Origin: Fremontodendron californicum
Lineage: Eukaryota > Streptophyta > Magnoliopsida > Malvales > Malvaceae
Reading direction: 5' to 3'
DNA: 64,000 bases
Assembly: GCA_030761205.1 (NCBI GenBank)
Contig: JAULJL010000033.1
Coordinates: forward strand, 1,116,001-1,180,000
A model generated the notes under the pieces. The model saw nothing but the letters and a program-made list of their open reading frames with translations, did not search any database and was not told where the DNA came from. The position numbers were made by a program, and so were the translations under genes. Positions 34,208 through 47,221 of this stretch are shown here, in pieces (position 1 is the first letter of the stretch; every line of letters starts with the position of its first letter).

Positions 34208-36278
34208 TGTAGACACCTAATTTTGTCTAGGCCACCTAAACTAGGTAAATTCTTCCTTATACTTTTTAGAATGCAGGAAATCTCTTCTCATCTTGCAGAT
34301 GGTCCTTCAAGACTTGTGATTTGAAGTTTAGCATGAAAATCAATCCAAAAAAAATCAACTCCAAAAAGTCAACTCTAAAAAGTCAACCAAAAAGTCAACC
34401 ACTAAAAAAGTCAATCAACCTTTAGTCAAAATCAAGGTTTGGAGTTGAATTGAATAATAGTGAAAGAATTTTGATGATCCGAGGTCTACAACGAAAGATA
34501 TGGATTTTGGAAGAGGGATTGCGAAAATTTCAGTGTAGGGGAAGCCCTAATTCTGCAAATTCGGGGAAAGTACTTAAACGATCAAATTAGTTGAAATTGG
34601 AGGTTCCAAACGAAATATAATTAATGAATACTGGCATTGGAAGGGCTAATTGGAAGCAAAACCAAAGGAAGACTCAATTTGGAAGGAAAACTGCAAAGAT
34701 GGCCCAATTCGGTGAAATTGAAGCCCCCAGTTGATAAACAATGAGTAAACAAGGATAGTCCAAGGCCCAGTTTAAAGTGAATCCAAAGGAAGAGCTAATT
34801 GGAGCAAAAATGGAAAAATGAGAAAATTCCCGAGTTTGAAAAGGGAAAAACAAAATCGGAAGAGAATTTTATCGTAAAAATTGGGCGTTTTCGGATCAAC
34901 ATAAATTCAATATATGAAAAAGGCAGTAGAAAAAGAAAATTCGAAAATCGGACCTGTTTCGAGTAAAAACGAGGCTTTAGAGGTTGAAGGGCAATATTGG
35001 AAAATCCCAAAGATAATTCCGGGGAAAATAGAAAATGAGCTCAAAAAATTCTAAAATCTTATAGTTCTGAGTTTTATAATTTTTAGAAGAGATCGGGGAA
35101 GAAAAATTCGGAATCAGAGCTCATTTGAAAAATTGCAAAGTTCGGATGCATTAAGCCGAAATTCCAAAAGATAATTCTGGGAAAAATAGCAAACGAACTT
35201 CAAAAATTATGAAAACTTCCAGATCTGAGTTTTATAATTTTTGGAAGAGATCGGTGAAGAAAAATCTAAAACCGGAGCTCATCTGAAAAATGGCAAAGTT
35301 CGGGTGCACTAAGTCGAAATTCCAGAAGATAATTTCGGGAAAAATAGCAAACGAGCTCCAAAAATTATGAAAACTTCCAGATCTGAGTTTTATATTTTTT
35401 GGAAGAGATTGGTGAAGAAAAATCCAGAATCGAAGCTCATTTGAAAAATGGAAAAGTTCGGGTTCACTAAGACGAAATTCTAGAAGATAATTCCGGGAAA
35501 AATAGCAAACTAGCTCAAAAAGTTATGAAAACTTTCAGATCTGAGATTTATATTTTTTGGAATAGATTGGTGAAGAAAAATCTGGAATCGGAGTTCAAAT
35601 GAAAAAGGTGAATTTTGGGTGCCACTAATTGGAAAATCCAAGAGAAAATTCTAGGAAAAATAGGAAACAAGTTCGAATTTTTTTTAAAATCTCCAGATCT
35701 CAATATTATATATATTTGTATGGATTGGAAAAATAAAAATCGGATTTGGGGTCCGTTTTCAATAAAATCAAGTTTGGGACCCAAAATGCAATTTTACTGA
35801 AGAAATCGAAAAGGGACCAATTTGCAATTAAAAAATATATGAAAGGTGAAGGAATTGCTGGGATATTCCAGGCCTTTGGCTGGTCATGCATGGGAGAAGG
35901 GTTCAGATTTAATTCATTTCATCAAGTGGTCCATATCAAGCTACAAATATCATTTTTAATGTCAAGAAAATATCTTGCTCATCTAATGGCCTAAGTACCT
36001 TATGAAAAGATGAGTACATCCTTGAATGGCCAAGATCTAATTGCAAGATGACATTTTTATTGTCATGCAAATGTCCTCATCCAATGACCAATATTGGTGG
36101 AAGAAAGATGAGCACAAGTTATCCAATGGTTGGAAATGCATGTAGCCAAATAAATATCTTTGTTCATCCAATGGCTTAGGCACATTATGAAAAGATGAGT
36201 ACATCCTTGAATGGCTAAGATCAATTGGCAAGATGACATTTTTATTGTCATGTGAATATCTTGGATCCAAGGGCTTAT
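34208..36278 (+). mobile_element. Tat-type LTR E, first segment
   Basis: Starts TGTAGACACC. It has an AAAGTCAA cluster at 34340-34430 and U3 repeats with a step of 156-158 bases (35129, 35288, 35444), diverged from the other LTRs. It ends in CTTAT (36274-36278), the left target-site copy of element C, and continues at 48957. No gene. Confidence 0.75.
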
Positions 36279-38099
36279 TGATAAGTGCTTAATTTCATAC
36301 ATTTTCCTATTTAATTTCCTTATACTTTGTGCTTTGATTCTTACTTCCTTGACATTTTACTAGGTTTTTATGCTTTGTAGGTATTTTGGAGGAGGTGAAG
36401 TCAAAACATGTCAATTAGGATGTTAAAGAGCTTACAAAATCACAATCACAAGATGGAAAATGAGTTGGGAGTCAAAAGATCAAATTCTTGGTGCAAAGCA
36501 AGAAGACAGATTTGACCTCCGGAGCTTGCTGCTAAGAAAACATGATGTTAGACTCTTTATTCGGAAAAACTTCCTTCTTGACTTTTGAAGATCACTTGAT
36601 TACCTTTCCAACGGGTTGGTCATGGCCCTAAATCGGATAAGAAATGCTCATCCAAATCGGCATTGGAATATCTCCTTAAACAATCCTAGTGGCAGAAAAT
36701 ACCCTAGCCGCAAATCACATTTTTTTCTTAATACCCTAGCTGACATTTATGTTTATCCTTGTCAAAGAAGGATTAGTGGCTGTCAACTTGCATTAATTGC
36801 ATTAATTGCAAGTATCTTTCCTTAAAGCTAATCCTAGTCAAAGTAGGAGAATTAAATCAGCCAAGACTTTCCTTCCTTACACTTACTTTGGCTGCAAGAA
36901 AATAATCTCTCTTCATTAAAGAGTGCTTTGACTAAAACTTTCCTACTTTATTCAAACTTGGCTGCCAAGGCTTATATCTTTCCTTAAAACACAAAAGTCA
37001 GCCACTTTTCCTTAACTTTAGCCACAAGTCAGCATTTATTGAAGGGAGAGAGCTGAAATTCACTTGTTTGATGCCCTAGCTATTGCCTATAAATAGAGAA
37101 CAAGGGGGCAAACGAAAATACACTTTCCCAAGCATCAAAGTTCTGATTTCTTCTTTGTTTCTTTGTTTTTGAGAGAGCAAGAGGCTGGATAATTAATATT
37201 CTTCTTCTTCTTCTTTCTTTATTTTATTTTCTTTTTAGATTCTCTTTAATTTATGTTTATGTTTACAATGCCTATGCTAGGCTAAACTTTTATTTGGTTA
37301 AGGGTGATTTCAAAGCCCTAGACATGTTTTGTAATTGATTTTTAGATTCTATCTATCATTAATTTTCTATCAAAGTTGCTTATTTTCTTCTACAAGAATT
37401 GTTTATGATGTTGTCTTGATTTATTTAGGTGTACAACTAGATAGATCTTGATAATTATCTATTGCTAGTTTAGGAGTCTTGATCCGCGTAATTGTCTTGA
37501 TTTCCTATTCATAAGTGGCAATTTGTGATTAATAATTATGGTCAAGTTTTCGATAATTGCAAAGTGGAACATAACCTAAGTTGAACAATCCGAGCTTATG
37601 TGTTTGTTCCTTAGATCAACCTATCTTTCTCATCATAAAGCTGCCATTAAATTGAATTTAGAGAGCTTATTCTAGGTTGTTTGATGGTTAGAGATTAAAT
37701 AGAGAGCTTGTTCTATTTAACGACAAACTAAGGAAAGATTGGGATAACAGAGCTTGTTGTTATCTACGGTTGTTAACTTTGATAGTTGGTTGATATTGAT
37801 AGATCTGAAATTGGTTCTTAATGATGTCTAGTGGTGGAGAATGAAACCTTAACCATATTTCTCTCATATTTGATTTCTTATTTCTTAATTGCATCTTACT
37901 TTTCTTGTTTGCTTATTTTTAAAACTATTTCAAAACCCCATTTTCTTTTGTTTTCTTTGAACCTAAGTTATAAACTAATAACTCATAGATTGAAACCCAA
38001 TCCCTGATGACTCGACCCTTGCTAATCACTATACTCTACAATTGATTTTTTTTTTTTTAAGTGCAAGGTTAAACAAGATACACTCTTTTGGGTGCATCA
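36279..38099 (+). repeat. 5' LTR of element C, 1821 bp
   Basis: TGATAAGTGC to GGGTGCATCA. TATAAATA at 37088-37095 is a good promoter candidate. About 90 bases around 36790-36880 are not found in the 3' LTR. ORFs inside are chance. Confidence 0.92.
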
Positions 38100-38105
38100 A
38101 GTTTT

Positions 38106-38123
38106 TGGCGCCGTTGCCGGGGA
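38106..38123 (+). other. Primer-binding site of element C
   Basis: TGGCGCCGTTGCCGGGGA lies six bases after the LTR end. The same site serves D. Athila/Calypso-type elements are described as primed by tRNA-Asp, which this resembles. Confidence 0.85.
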
Positions 38124-38207
38124 TTGCTTTCTTTAGTTTATTAGTTTATTGGTTTATTCTTATTTTCTGTTCTAATTATTTACTTTCTTATTTTTTTTTA
38201 TTAGTGA

Positions 38208-40047
38208 ATGTTCCAAGCTCCCGAAGAAGACTTAAGACTTAGGAGAATTCGGGAATTTATAACTTCTCACCAACAACCAATCGAGGAGTTGATCCAAAAC
38301 ATCCAAGAGGAGCAAGGAGAGATGGCAGCAGCTGACAACCGAACTCTCAAGGAACTAGCCGTTCCGGACTTGGATCAACAACCATTATGCATTGAATATG
38401 CTAATCTTGAGGTAGCTTTTGAATTAAAATCTGGTTTGATTCATCTTCTCCCAACTTTTCATGGTTTTGCAAGAGATGATCCAAATAAGCACCTCAAGGA
38501 ATTCCATGTAGTTTGCTCAAGCATGAGACCAACAGGAGTCACGGAAAAGCAAGTTAAGTTGAGAGCCTTCCCATTCTCTCTAGTTGATTCAGCAAAGGAA
38601 TGGCTCTACTATCTACCATCCGGGACCATCACTACATGGAATGATATGAAGAAAGCATTCTTGGAAAGGTATTTCCCAGCATCTAAGGCTGCCAACATTA
38701 GAAAAGAGATATGTAGGATTATGCAATACAATAGAGAGTCCTTATATGAATATTGGGAGAGGTTCAAGAAACTTTGTGCTTCATGTCCACACCATCAGAT
38801 AAGTGAACAACTTCTCATCTAATACTTATATGAAGGTCTCATGCCCATGGAGAGAAGTATGATAGATGCCGCTAGTGGGGGAGCTCTAGTAGATAAGACT
38901 CTCGGGGCTGCTAGAACTCTAATCTCCAACATGGCAGCCAATTCTCAACAATTCTCAATGAGACAAGATCCACCACCACAACCCAAGAGAGTTAATGAGG
39001 TAAGTATATCATCCCTTGAACAAAAATTTGATAAACCGACTTCTCTTGTTCAACAATTGGCTGTAGGTAATATACAGCAAATAAAGGCTTGTGGCATATG
39101 TTCAAACATGGGGCACCAAACTGATATGTGTCCAACCCTTCAAGAAGACACCAATGAACATGTGAATGCCATGGGTGGCTTTCAGAACCATCCAAGGAAA
39201 TATGATCCCTACGCAAACACATACAATCCAGGATGGAGGGATCATCCAAACTTCAATTATGGAGGGAACCAATCACAAGCTGTTCCTCCACCATTTGACA
39301 ATAGGCCACCGAGTTTTCAGCAAAGAGTGCAACAACTATATCAAACCCGACAACAAGTGCCACCACAAAAAAGTTCAGGTGAGACTCTTGAAGATCTTGT
39401 CAAAACCCTTACTACTAATACAATTCAACTTCAACAGGAATCAAGGGAGACAAAGGTAAGTATCCGAAACTTAGAGGCTCAGATGGGGCAATTAGCAACA
39501 ACCCTGAGTCAAATGCAAGCAAGGGATTCTGGGAAATTACCTTCCCAAACCATAGTGAATCCAAGAGAGAATGCCAATGCTATAACTTTAAGGAGTGGGA
39601 AACAGCTAGAGACACCACAAAATGATAGTGCTCAAGGGGAGAACAACACCATGGCATCCTCTTCACATCCCAACGAGCCACTAAAAAAGGTAATTCCTAA
39701 ACCATCCTTTCTTTCTTATATAAGTCCTCCACCTTTTCCTAGCAGGTTAGCAAAGTCCAAGAAGGAGGAGCAAGAGAAGGAAATTTTGGAAACCTTCCGG
39801 AAAGTAGAGGTGAACATTCCTTTATTAGATGCTATCAAGCAAGTGCCAAGATATGCCAAGTTCCTAAAAGAGTTGTGCACATCTAAACGGAAGTTGAAAT
39901 GGAATGAAAAGGTAAGTATGGGGGAGAATGTGTCAGCTGTTCTTCAAAAGAAACTCCCACATAAATGCAAGGATCCAGGTATGTTTACTATTCCTTGTAA
40001 GATAGGCAACACCAGGTTTGAGCGTGCTATGCTAGATCTAGGGGCAT
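38208..40047 (+). pseudogene. Element C gag (to start of protease), one nonsense codon
   Basis: Begins MFQAPEEDLRLRR at 38208. The retrotransposon Gag capsid domain spans about residues 70-200 (LLPTFHGFARDDPNKHLKEF, AKEWLYYLPSGTI, YEYWERFKKLCASC). A TAA at 38820 replaces what is usually Gln; the frame continues unchanged (MPMERSMIDAASGGALV). A CCHC knuckle follows (CGICSNMGHQTDMC), then a Pro/Gln-rich region, LEDLVKTLTTNTIQLQQ and SPPPFPSRLAKSKKEEQEKE. The frame enters the protease and reaches the active-site triplet DLG at about 40035, where the solo LTR interrupts it. Gag would form the cytoplasmic particle. Confidence 0.93.
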
Positions 40048-42090
40048 TGATAACTCGTATAATTATATAGTTTTTAGTTATGTTTTATTATTGTTTTGTG
40101 TCAAATATGAGTTATTATTGTTTAGTCTAATTGTGTTTATGATCTTTTATATTTTTATGTAATTTGGTGTTTTTCACAAGTTTCTTTGAGTGATTTCAGA
40201 TTACTAGTATTAAGGGCAAATCCAGTTCAGTTCCAGTTCCGACACCTTTTGCCATATCAGATATATCTCGAGTTTCATTGAAGCAATAAGGCTGAAATTT
40301 TAACCGTGCAAAGTTAAGAGGAATATCTATCTTTTTCATGTTTTACACTTCTTGAAACGGAGTCGTTTTCCCTAGCGAAATCGACCATCAAGTTGGCTGA
40401 TGTGCAATGACGTCTGTGCTGACCTGTTTTCGTATTTTGCCCATATCTTCTTATCCACATCAGAAAATGAGCTGATTCCAACGGCTATGGATCAGTAACT
40501 GATAGGGGAACATTGTTTTAGAAGACCATGTGATCAGATCAGGCCTCACAAATTGACAAAATCGACCATCAAGTTGGCTGATGGGCAATGACGTCTGTGC
40601 TGACCTGTTTTCGTATTTTACCCATATCTTCTTATCCACATCAGCAAATGAGCTGATTCCAATGGTTATGGATCAGTAACGGATAGGGGAACATTTTTCT
40701 AGAAGACCATGTGATCAGATCAGGCCTCCAAAATTGACAAAATCGACCATCAAGTTGGCTGATCAAAATTGTCATACAATATGACGAAAATTGTTAGAAA
40801 AATGCACCCACCTATTATACCTACCTTTGAAATTTGTAAAGCTTGTCTCTTGTCATTTAGCCCTCCAAAATGTGTATAAATAGAGGGCCTTGGATGATTG
40901 TAGAGGATGATATTGTACATTGGTAGGATATTAGCCATTGTAATAAAATTCTCTAAGTTTTCTTCTTCTTTCTTTTCTCTAGTTTTCTTTTTCTTTATTT
41001 TCTTCTTCTTCTTTCTTTCTTTTATTTCCTTCTTAGATTCTCTTTAATTTTATGTTTATGTTTACAATGCCTATGCTAGGCTAAACTTCTATTTGGTTAA
41101 GGGTGATTTCAAAGCCCTAGACATGTTTTGTGATTGATTTTCAGATTCTATCTATCATTAATTTTCTATCAATGTTGCTTATGTTCTTCTACAAGAATTG
41201 TTCATGATGTTGTCTTGATTTATTTAGGTGTACAACTAGATAGATCTTGATAATTATCTATTGCTAGTTTAGGAGTCTTGATCCGTGTAATTGTCTTGAT
41301 TTCCTATTCATAAGTGGCAATTTGTGATTAATGATTATGGTCAAGTTTTCAATAATTGCAAAGTGGAACATAACCTAAGTTGAACAATCCGAGCTTATGT
41401 GTTTGTTGCTTAGATCAACCTATCTTTCTCATCATAAAGCTGCCATTAAATTGAATTTAGAGAGCTTATTCTAGGTTGTTTAATGGTTAGAGATTAAATA
41501 GAGAGCTTGTTCTATTTAACGACAAACTAAGGAAAGATTGGGATAACAGAGCTTGTTGTTATCTACGGTTGTTAACTTTGATAGTTGGTTGATATTGATA
41601 GATCTGAAATTGATTCTTAATGATGTCTAGTGGTGGAGAATGAAACCTTAACCATATTTTTCATATTTGATTCTTCTTACTTACTTGTTTTCTTACTTTT
41701 CTAGTTTGTTTATTTTTAAAAGTATATTTATTTTTATTGGCTGGTTATACCGCCTAATTTGTATATTAACTTTGTTTTATTTTTATTGGCTGGTTATACC
41801 GCCTAATTTAGTATATATATTTTTATTGGCTGGTTATACCGCCTAATTTAGTATATATATTTTTATTGGCTGGTTATACCGCCTTGCATCTTATTCTTAT
41901 TATTTACTTTAGTTTAAATCTGGCTTCAAAAACCCCTTTTCTTTTATTGTTTTCTTTGAACGTAAGTTATAAACTAATAACTCATAGATTAAAACCCAAT
42001 CCCTGAGGACTCGACCCTTGCTAATCATTATACTTACAATTGATCTTTTTAGTGCAAGGTTAAATAAGATACACTCTTTTGGGTGCATCA
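40048..42090 (+). mobile_element. Solo LTR of the element-D family in C's protease, 2043 bp, TSD GGCAT
   Basis: TGATAACTCG to GGGTGCATCA with GGCAT at 40043-40047 and 42091-42095. The protease frame resumes exactly after one target-site copy. It has two tandem 181-bp units (start phrase CGACCATCAAGTTGGCTGAT at about 40382, 40563 and, truncated, 40744). TATAAATA stands at 40875-40882. Confidence 0.95.
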
Positions 42091-43009
42091 GGCATCTATT
42101 AAAGTCATGCCATATTCAATTTATGCTTCATTGAATCTAGGACCATTAGAGGAAACCGGTGTTATAATACAACTTGTTGACCGTTCTAACACTTATCCAA
42201 GAGGAGTTGTAGAAGACGTTCTTGTACAGGTTAATGAATTGGTTTTTCCCGCTGACTTTTATGTTATTGAGATGAAAGATGAGATGTCTTCTAATCCCAC
42301 ACCTATTCCATTAGGGAGACCATTCTTGAAAACAGCAAGAACTAAAATAGATGTACATGATGGCTCTTTAACTATGGAATTTGATGGTGAAATAATTCGC
42401 TTTAACATTTTTGAGGCCATGAGATATCCTAGTGATGTGCATTCTGTTTTTAATATTGATATAATTGACTCACTAGTGCAGTAAGCTTATGAGCTAGATG
42501 GTGAAGATAGTGTGGAGATAGTCCTTAGCAAACATCTCGGAATGGGGAATGCTAAAGGGGAACTAGCCTTGAGTGACCATGTGGAAGGGGCACTAGAATC
42601 TTTACACTCACTGCCACCTAAAGATGTAAGGTTTGATGTTTCATTTATTGATTTGCAATTATCTAATGAGAAACTACTACCTTCCATTTTGCAGGCACCA
42701 ACTTTAGAGTTGAAACCACTACCGAACCACTTGAAATATATGCGTTCTTAGGTGAAAAGGACACACTACCTGTCATCATTGCCAAAGAGCTCACACCTTT
42801 GCAAGAAGAGCGACTTATCCGGGTGCTTAGAAAGCATAAAACAGCAATTGGTTGGACAATTTCCGATATCAAGGGAATAAGCCCATCCATGTGCATGAAC
42901 CGGATTTTGTTAGAGGAGGGGTCTAAACCAACAAGAGAAGCACAAAGAAGATTGAACCCTCCTATGATGGAGGTTGTGAAAAAGGAGATACTGACTCCTA
43001 CATGTTGGA
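42091..43009 (+). pseudogene. Element C protease remainder and protease-RT linker
   Basis: Continues the aspartic protease after the insertion (SIKVMPYSIYASL, GVVEDVLVQVNELVFPADF, LGRPFLKTARTKIDV). A TAA at 42482 interrupts the frame, which continues in phase to about 42740. A shift near 42737 moves reading to the frame of 42799-43032 (LIRVLRKHKTAIGWTI, GISPSMCMNRILLEEG, EAQRRLNPPMMEVVKKEI). A second shift near 43000 restores the original frame. The protease would cut the Gag-Pol polyprotein. Confidence 0.9.
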
Positions 43010-45604
43010 GTGATCTATCCTATCTCGGATAGCAAATGGGTGAGCCCAGTGCAAGTGGTTCCAAAGAAATTAGGTGTAACGGTGGTAACAAATAATGAGA
43101 ATGAAATTGTTCCTACTAGGATTCAAACAGGGTGGCGAGTTTGTATTGATTATCGTAAACTTAATTCCACAACTCGCAAAGACCACTTTCCTTTACCTTT
43201 TATTGATCAAATGCTTGAAAGTTTAGCTGGACATTCTCATTATTGTTTTCTTGATGGTTTTTCAGGTTATAATCAGATAGCCATTGCTCCGGAGGACCAA
43301 GAGAAAACAACATTCACATGTCCATTTGGTACTTTTGCATACCGACGTATGCCATTTGGTCTTTGTAATGCACCAGCTACATTCCAAAGGTGTATGGTTA
43401 GCATATTTTCAGATTATGTAGAGAACATCGTAGAAGTGTTTATGGATGATTTTAGTGTCTATGGTGATTCTTTTGATAGATGTCTAGAGAACCTTACACT
43501 TGTACTTGAAAGATGCATGGAAACTAACCTTGTTTTGAATTGGGAAAAATGTCACTTTATGGTAGAACAAGGAATAGTTTTGGGCCATGTTATTTCTTCT
43601 AGAGGGATAGAGGTTGATAAATCTAAAATAGATATTATGCATTCTTTACCACCTCCCACAAATGTGAGAGAGGTTCGTTCTTTTCTTGGACATGCAGGTT
43701 TCTATAGGAGATTTATCAAAGACTTCTCAAAGATCACATTACCTCTTTGCAAGCTACTACAAAAAGATGTGGTTTTCCACTTTGATGACAAATGCAAAGA
43801 GGCATTTGAAACATTGAAGGGACTCTTGACATCAGCTCCTATCATGCAACCATTAGATTGGAATGTACCTTTTGAAATCATGTGTGATGCTAGTGACTAT
43901 GCCATTGGAGCTGTTTTGGGCCAACGGGTTGGCAAAGCCTCACATGCCATTTATTATGCCTCCCAAACTCTTAATGATGCTCAATTGAACTATTCCACTA
44001 CTGAAAAAAAACTTTTGGCTGTTGTATTTGCTTTAGAAAAATTTTTATCTTATTTAATTGGTAGTAAAGTAATTGTATATTTTGACCATGCAACCCTTAG
44101 GTACTTACTCACTAAGAAGGAGGCCAAACCAAGGTTGATTAGATGGATACTTCTCTTACAAGAGTTTGATTTGGAGATAAAAGATAAGAGAGGTAGTGAC
44201 AACCTGGTTGCGGACCATCTTAGCCGTTTAGTTCATGAAGAGGATGCACTACCCTTGAATGAGAACTTTTCGAATGAGCAACTTCTTTTTATAAGTACAA
44301 CAACTCCTTGGTATGCCGATATTGTTAATTACTTAGTTACCAAGAAGTTGCCACAAGAGTTGACACAAGCTCAAAGAAATAAGATCAAGAGTGATGCCAA
44401 ATACTACATATGGGATGATCCTTACCTTTGGAAGCATTGCTCCGATCAGATTATAAGAAGTTGTGTACTCGAATCTGAATTTCAATCTATTCTCACCTTT
44501 TGTCACTCTTATGCATGTGGAGGACACTTTGGATCCAAAAGAACAACCATGAAAGTTCTTGATTCTGGATTTTATTGGCCTACTATATTCAAAGATGCAT
44601 ACCTCTTTTGCAAGTCATGTGATCGTTGCCAAAGAACAGGTAATTTAGGTGCTAGAAATCAAATGCCTCAAACTCCAATACTTATTGTTGAAATTTTTGA
44701 TGTATGGGGCATGGATTTCATGGGACCTTTTCCTTCTTCTTTTGGTAATCTTTATATTTTACTTGCCGTTGATTATGTTTCAAAGTGGGTGGAAGCAAAA
44801 TCCACTAGGACTAATGACTCTAAAGTTGTTTCAGATTTTGTCAAGACTAACATCTTTGCTAGGTTTGGAACACCAAAGGCCATAATCAGCGATAGAGGTA
44901 CTCACTTTTGCAATAGGACTATGAAAGCACTTTTGAGGAAGTATAACATCACACACAAGGTCTCCACCTCATATCATCCTCAAACTAGTGGGCAAGCTGA
45001 AGTGTCAAACCGAGAAGTTAAGTCCATCCTTGAAAAGACAGTTAATCCAAATAGGAAGGATTGGAATTCACGACTTGATGATGCACTTTGGGCTTATAGG
45101 ACAGCATATAAGACACCCATTGGTATGTCTCCTTATCGACTTGTTTATGGTAAGCCTTGTCATCTTCCGGTTGAATTGGAACATAAATCATATTGGGCTA
45201 TCAAACAATGCAACATGGAGATGGATGAGACAGGTAAGCAAAGAAAACTTGACCTACAAGAATTAGAGGAGATAAGGAATGATGCCTATGAGAATTCTAG
45301 GATTTACAAAGGAAAGACTAACGCATTCCATGACAAGATGATATCAAGAAAGGACTTTGTTGTTGGACAAAAAGTTCTTCTCTTCCATTCACGCCTTAAG
45401 TTATTTCCAGGTAAGTTACGTTCTCGTTGGGTTGGACCTTTTGTTATTACTAATGTATTTACTCATGGTGCAGTTGAAATCCAAAGCCCAAAAATAGATA
45501 AGGCATTCAAAGTGAATGGTCATAGATTGAAGCCTTACTATGAGAACTTTCCAATACAAGATGTGGAGGAGTTACCACTTTTTGAGCCAAATTATGTTGA
45601 ATAA
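43010..45604 (+). CDS. Element C pol: reverse transcriptase, RNase H, integrase (Athila-type)
   Basis: This 864-codon frame is open throughout and is really the rest of the polyprotein, so 43010 (GTG) is not a true start. RT: CIDYRKLN (45-52), FLDGFSGYNQI (80-90), catalytic FMDD (144-147). RNase H: CDAS Asp 293, Glu 332, Asp 359, Asp 402, all present. Integrase: zinc HHCC (His 499, His 506, Cys 537, Cys 540) and DD35E triad Asp 569, Asp 628, Glu 664, then a GPF-type module (RSRWVGPFVI). No chromodomain. All catalytic residues are kept, so the block may have been functional until recently, though the upstream breaks prevent a full Gag-Pol. Confidence 0.95.
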   Translation: MIYPISDSKWVSPVQVVPKKLGVTVVTNNENEIVPTRIQTGWRVCIDYRKLNSTTRKDHFPLPFIDQMLESLAGHSHYCFLDGFSGYNQIAIAPEDQEKTTFTCPFGTFAYRRMPFGLCNAPATFQRCMVSIFSDYVENIVEVFMDDFSVYGDSFDRCLENLTLVLERCMETNLVLNWEKCHFMVEQGIVLGHVISSRGIEVDKSKIDIMHSLPPPTNVREVRSFLGHAGFYRRFIKDFSKITLPLCKLLQKDVVFHFDDKCKEAFETLKGLLTSAPIMQPLDWNVPFEIMCDASDYAIGAVLGQRVGKASHAIYYASQTLNDAQLNYSTTEKKLLAVVFALEKFLSYLIGSKVIVYFDHATLRYLLTKKEAKPRLIRWILLLQEFDLEIKDKRGSDNLVADHLSRLVHEEDALPLNENFSNEQLLFISTTTPWYADIVNYLVTKKLPQELTQAQRNKIKSDAKYYIWDDPYLWKHCSDQIIRSCVLESEFQSILTFCHSYACGGHFGSKRTTMKVLDSGFYWPTIFKDAYLFCKSCDRCQRTGNLGARNQMPQTPILIVEIFDVWGMDFMGPFPSSFGNLYILLAVDYVSKWVEAKSTRTNDSKVVSDFVKTNIFARFGTPKAIISDRGTHFCNRTMKALLRKYNITHKVSTSYHPQTSGQAEVSNREVKSILEKTVNPNRKDWNSRLDDALWAYRTAYKTPIGMSPYRLVYGKPCHLPVELEHKSYWAIKQCNMEMDETGKQRKLDLQELEEIRNDAYENSRIYKGKTNAFHDKMISRKDFVVGQKVLLFHSRLKLFPGKLRSRWVGPFVITNVFTHGAVEIQSPKIDKAFKVNGHRLKPYYENFPIQDVEELPLFEPNYVE

Positions 45605-47207
45605 TAATGGCATGGGTCTAAGTCAGGCTGAGGACAATAAACCAAGCGCTTCTTGGGAGGCAACCCAAAAGGATGGAGAGCATCTATTACATCAGATTTG
45701 CATATTCCTTACTCTTCATCATTCTATCTTTTATTGTTTTTCTTTTGTTTTGTTTAGTAGTTCTTTTCTCTTACAGATAATTCTTGCATTGGGGATAATA
45801 GCATTACATTGAGGACAATGTAAAAATTATGTGTGGGGGGAAGAATTTAGGATTTTATTTAGAGTGTTTTGTTTTTGAGTCTTTTTATGTTGTTTTTAGT
45901 GTGTTTTAGTTACTTTCAATACTATGATGAGATATGAATTGCGTAAGTCTAAAACAGATTTATTAGTCAGAAGATTTTCATGAGAATTGAGCTTGATATC
46001 AACTTTTTTATGAGCCAATGTTAATATGATATGTTGATTGAGAAAGAAGCATGTTTAGACTTAAATCTGACTTGTATAATCATCCTTGTGAGTTTTTGAG
46101 CCCATATGATTGATGCATTATACATATCAATCTAATTTCTTTCTTGAGTGCTCTTATGATTACATGATTCTCTAGAACTTGCTTTAAACCTTGTTGAGAC
46201 TATATTGATGCATGTGACAACATGAATATGATAGAGGCATTATGATTTTTAGCCAGGGCCAAACAGCCATCCCTTATTGATGTTCCAAGAGAACATCCCC
46301 CTCAGTGAACCAATATGAGCCTACATTGAATAAGCTATTTCTTTGGTAACCATAACTTGTCCCTAACCTAAATATACTTATTTATATCTTTACCTTTGTT
46401 CCAAATATGAATTAGCATGTTTTGAGACAAGTTTCAAAGACAAGGAAGATCTATTGAAAATTTGGGTTAGAAACAAGAAATAAGTGTGGGGGGAAAAGAA
46501 AAGAAAAATCAAGAGAAAAAGAAATGGAATACTGGCAAATACATTCCTATGTGAAAAAAAAATGAAAAAAAAAATATGAATCATCTCTTGAACTTGTGGA
46601 AAAAGAAAAAGATGTTACAAAGTTGTTTAGAATGAAGGAAAGGCCCAACATGAATATCCGACCTATGTGACTATGTACTTGTAAAGAGTTTTGAGAAGTT
46701 TCTTTGTATAAATCTTATTATGTCTCTAAACTCTATAAAATCTTTGGAACTTTTGTAATATCCTTTATCTTTTATTCTTTAGCCACATTATTACCCCTTG
46801 GCCCCATAATAACCTTGCATAAAGACCTCTTGATTCATGAAGTTGCATGATCTAAGTAGTGGAGAATAGGTGGACAAGCAAGCATATGGTAGAAACTGTT
46901 TTCATCAGATTGATTGAGTGTAAACACTTCACCAGTACTTTAAAGAGTGAAACTCATGAGGGTATCCTATGTGAGAAGTTGAGATTAAGTTTGAACATGC
47001 ACTATTTTGATTGAGATATGTTATGTTAATTTCAGCTTAACTCAAACCATTTACTATCAAGCATGACTTTTTGTGAAACTCTTTAAGCTATTGATTAGTT
47101 TATAAGACTTGTTCAATGATTGTCTCTAAATTGTATTGAAAGAGGATTAGATTAGGTTTTATTATTTTGTCGCTATTTGATTTTGCTCGAGGACTAGCAA
47201 AAGATTA
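45605..47207 (+). other. Long 3' UTR of element C
   Basis: Begins shortly before CTTGGGAGGCAACCCAA, an inverted-repeat phrase at about 45652. It contains GTGTGGGGGG twice (about 45832 and 46484), resembling the PPT. No env-like ORF. Much of it is homologous, inverted, to 52800-54540 in D. Confidence 0.75.
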
Positions 47208-47220
47208 AGTGTGGGGGAAT
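47208..47220 (+). other. Polypurine tract of element C
   Basis: AAGTGTGGGGGAA just before the TGATAAGTGC start of the 3' LTR, the typical Athila form. Confidence 0.85.
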
Positions 47221-47221
47221 T

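Noticed and set aside
46390..46584. Phe-rich minus-strand ORF in C's 3' UTR with a partial counterpart at 53528-53713 in D
   Set aside because: It is antisense to a shared UTR; similarity is explained by nucleotide homology and the reading frames differ in extent.
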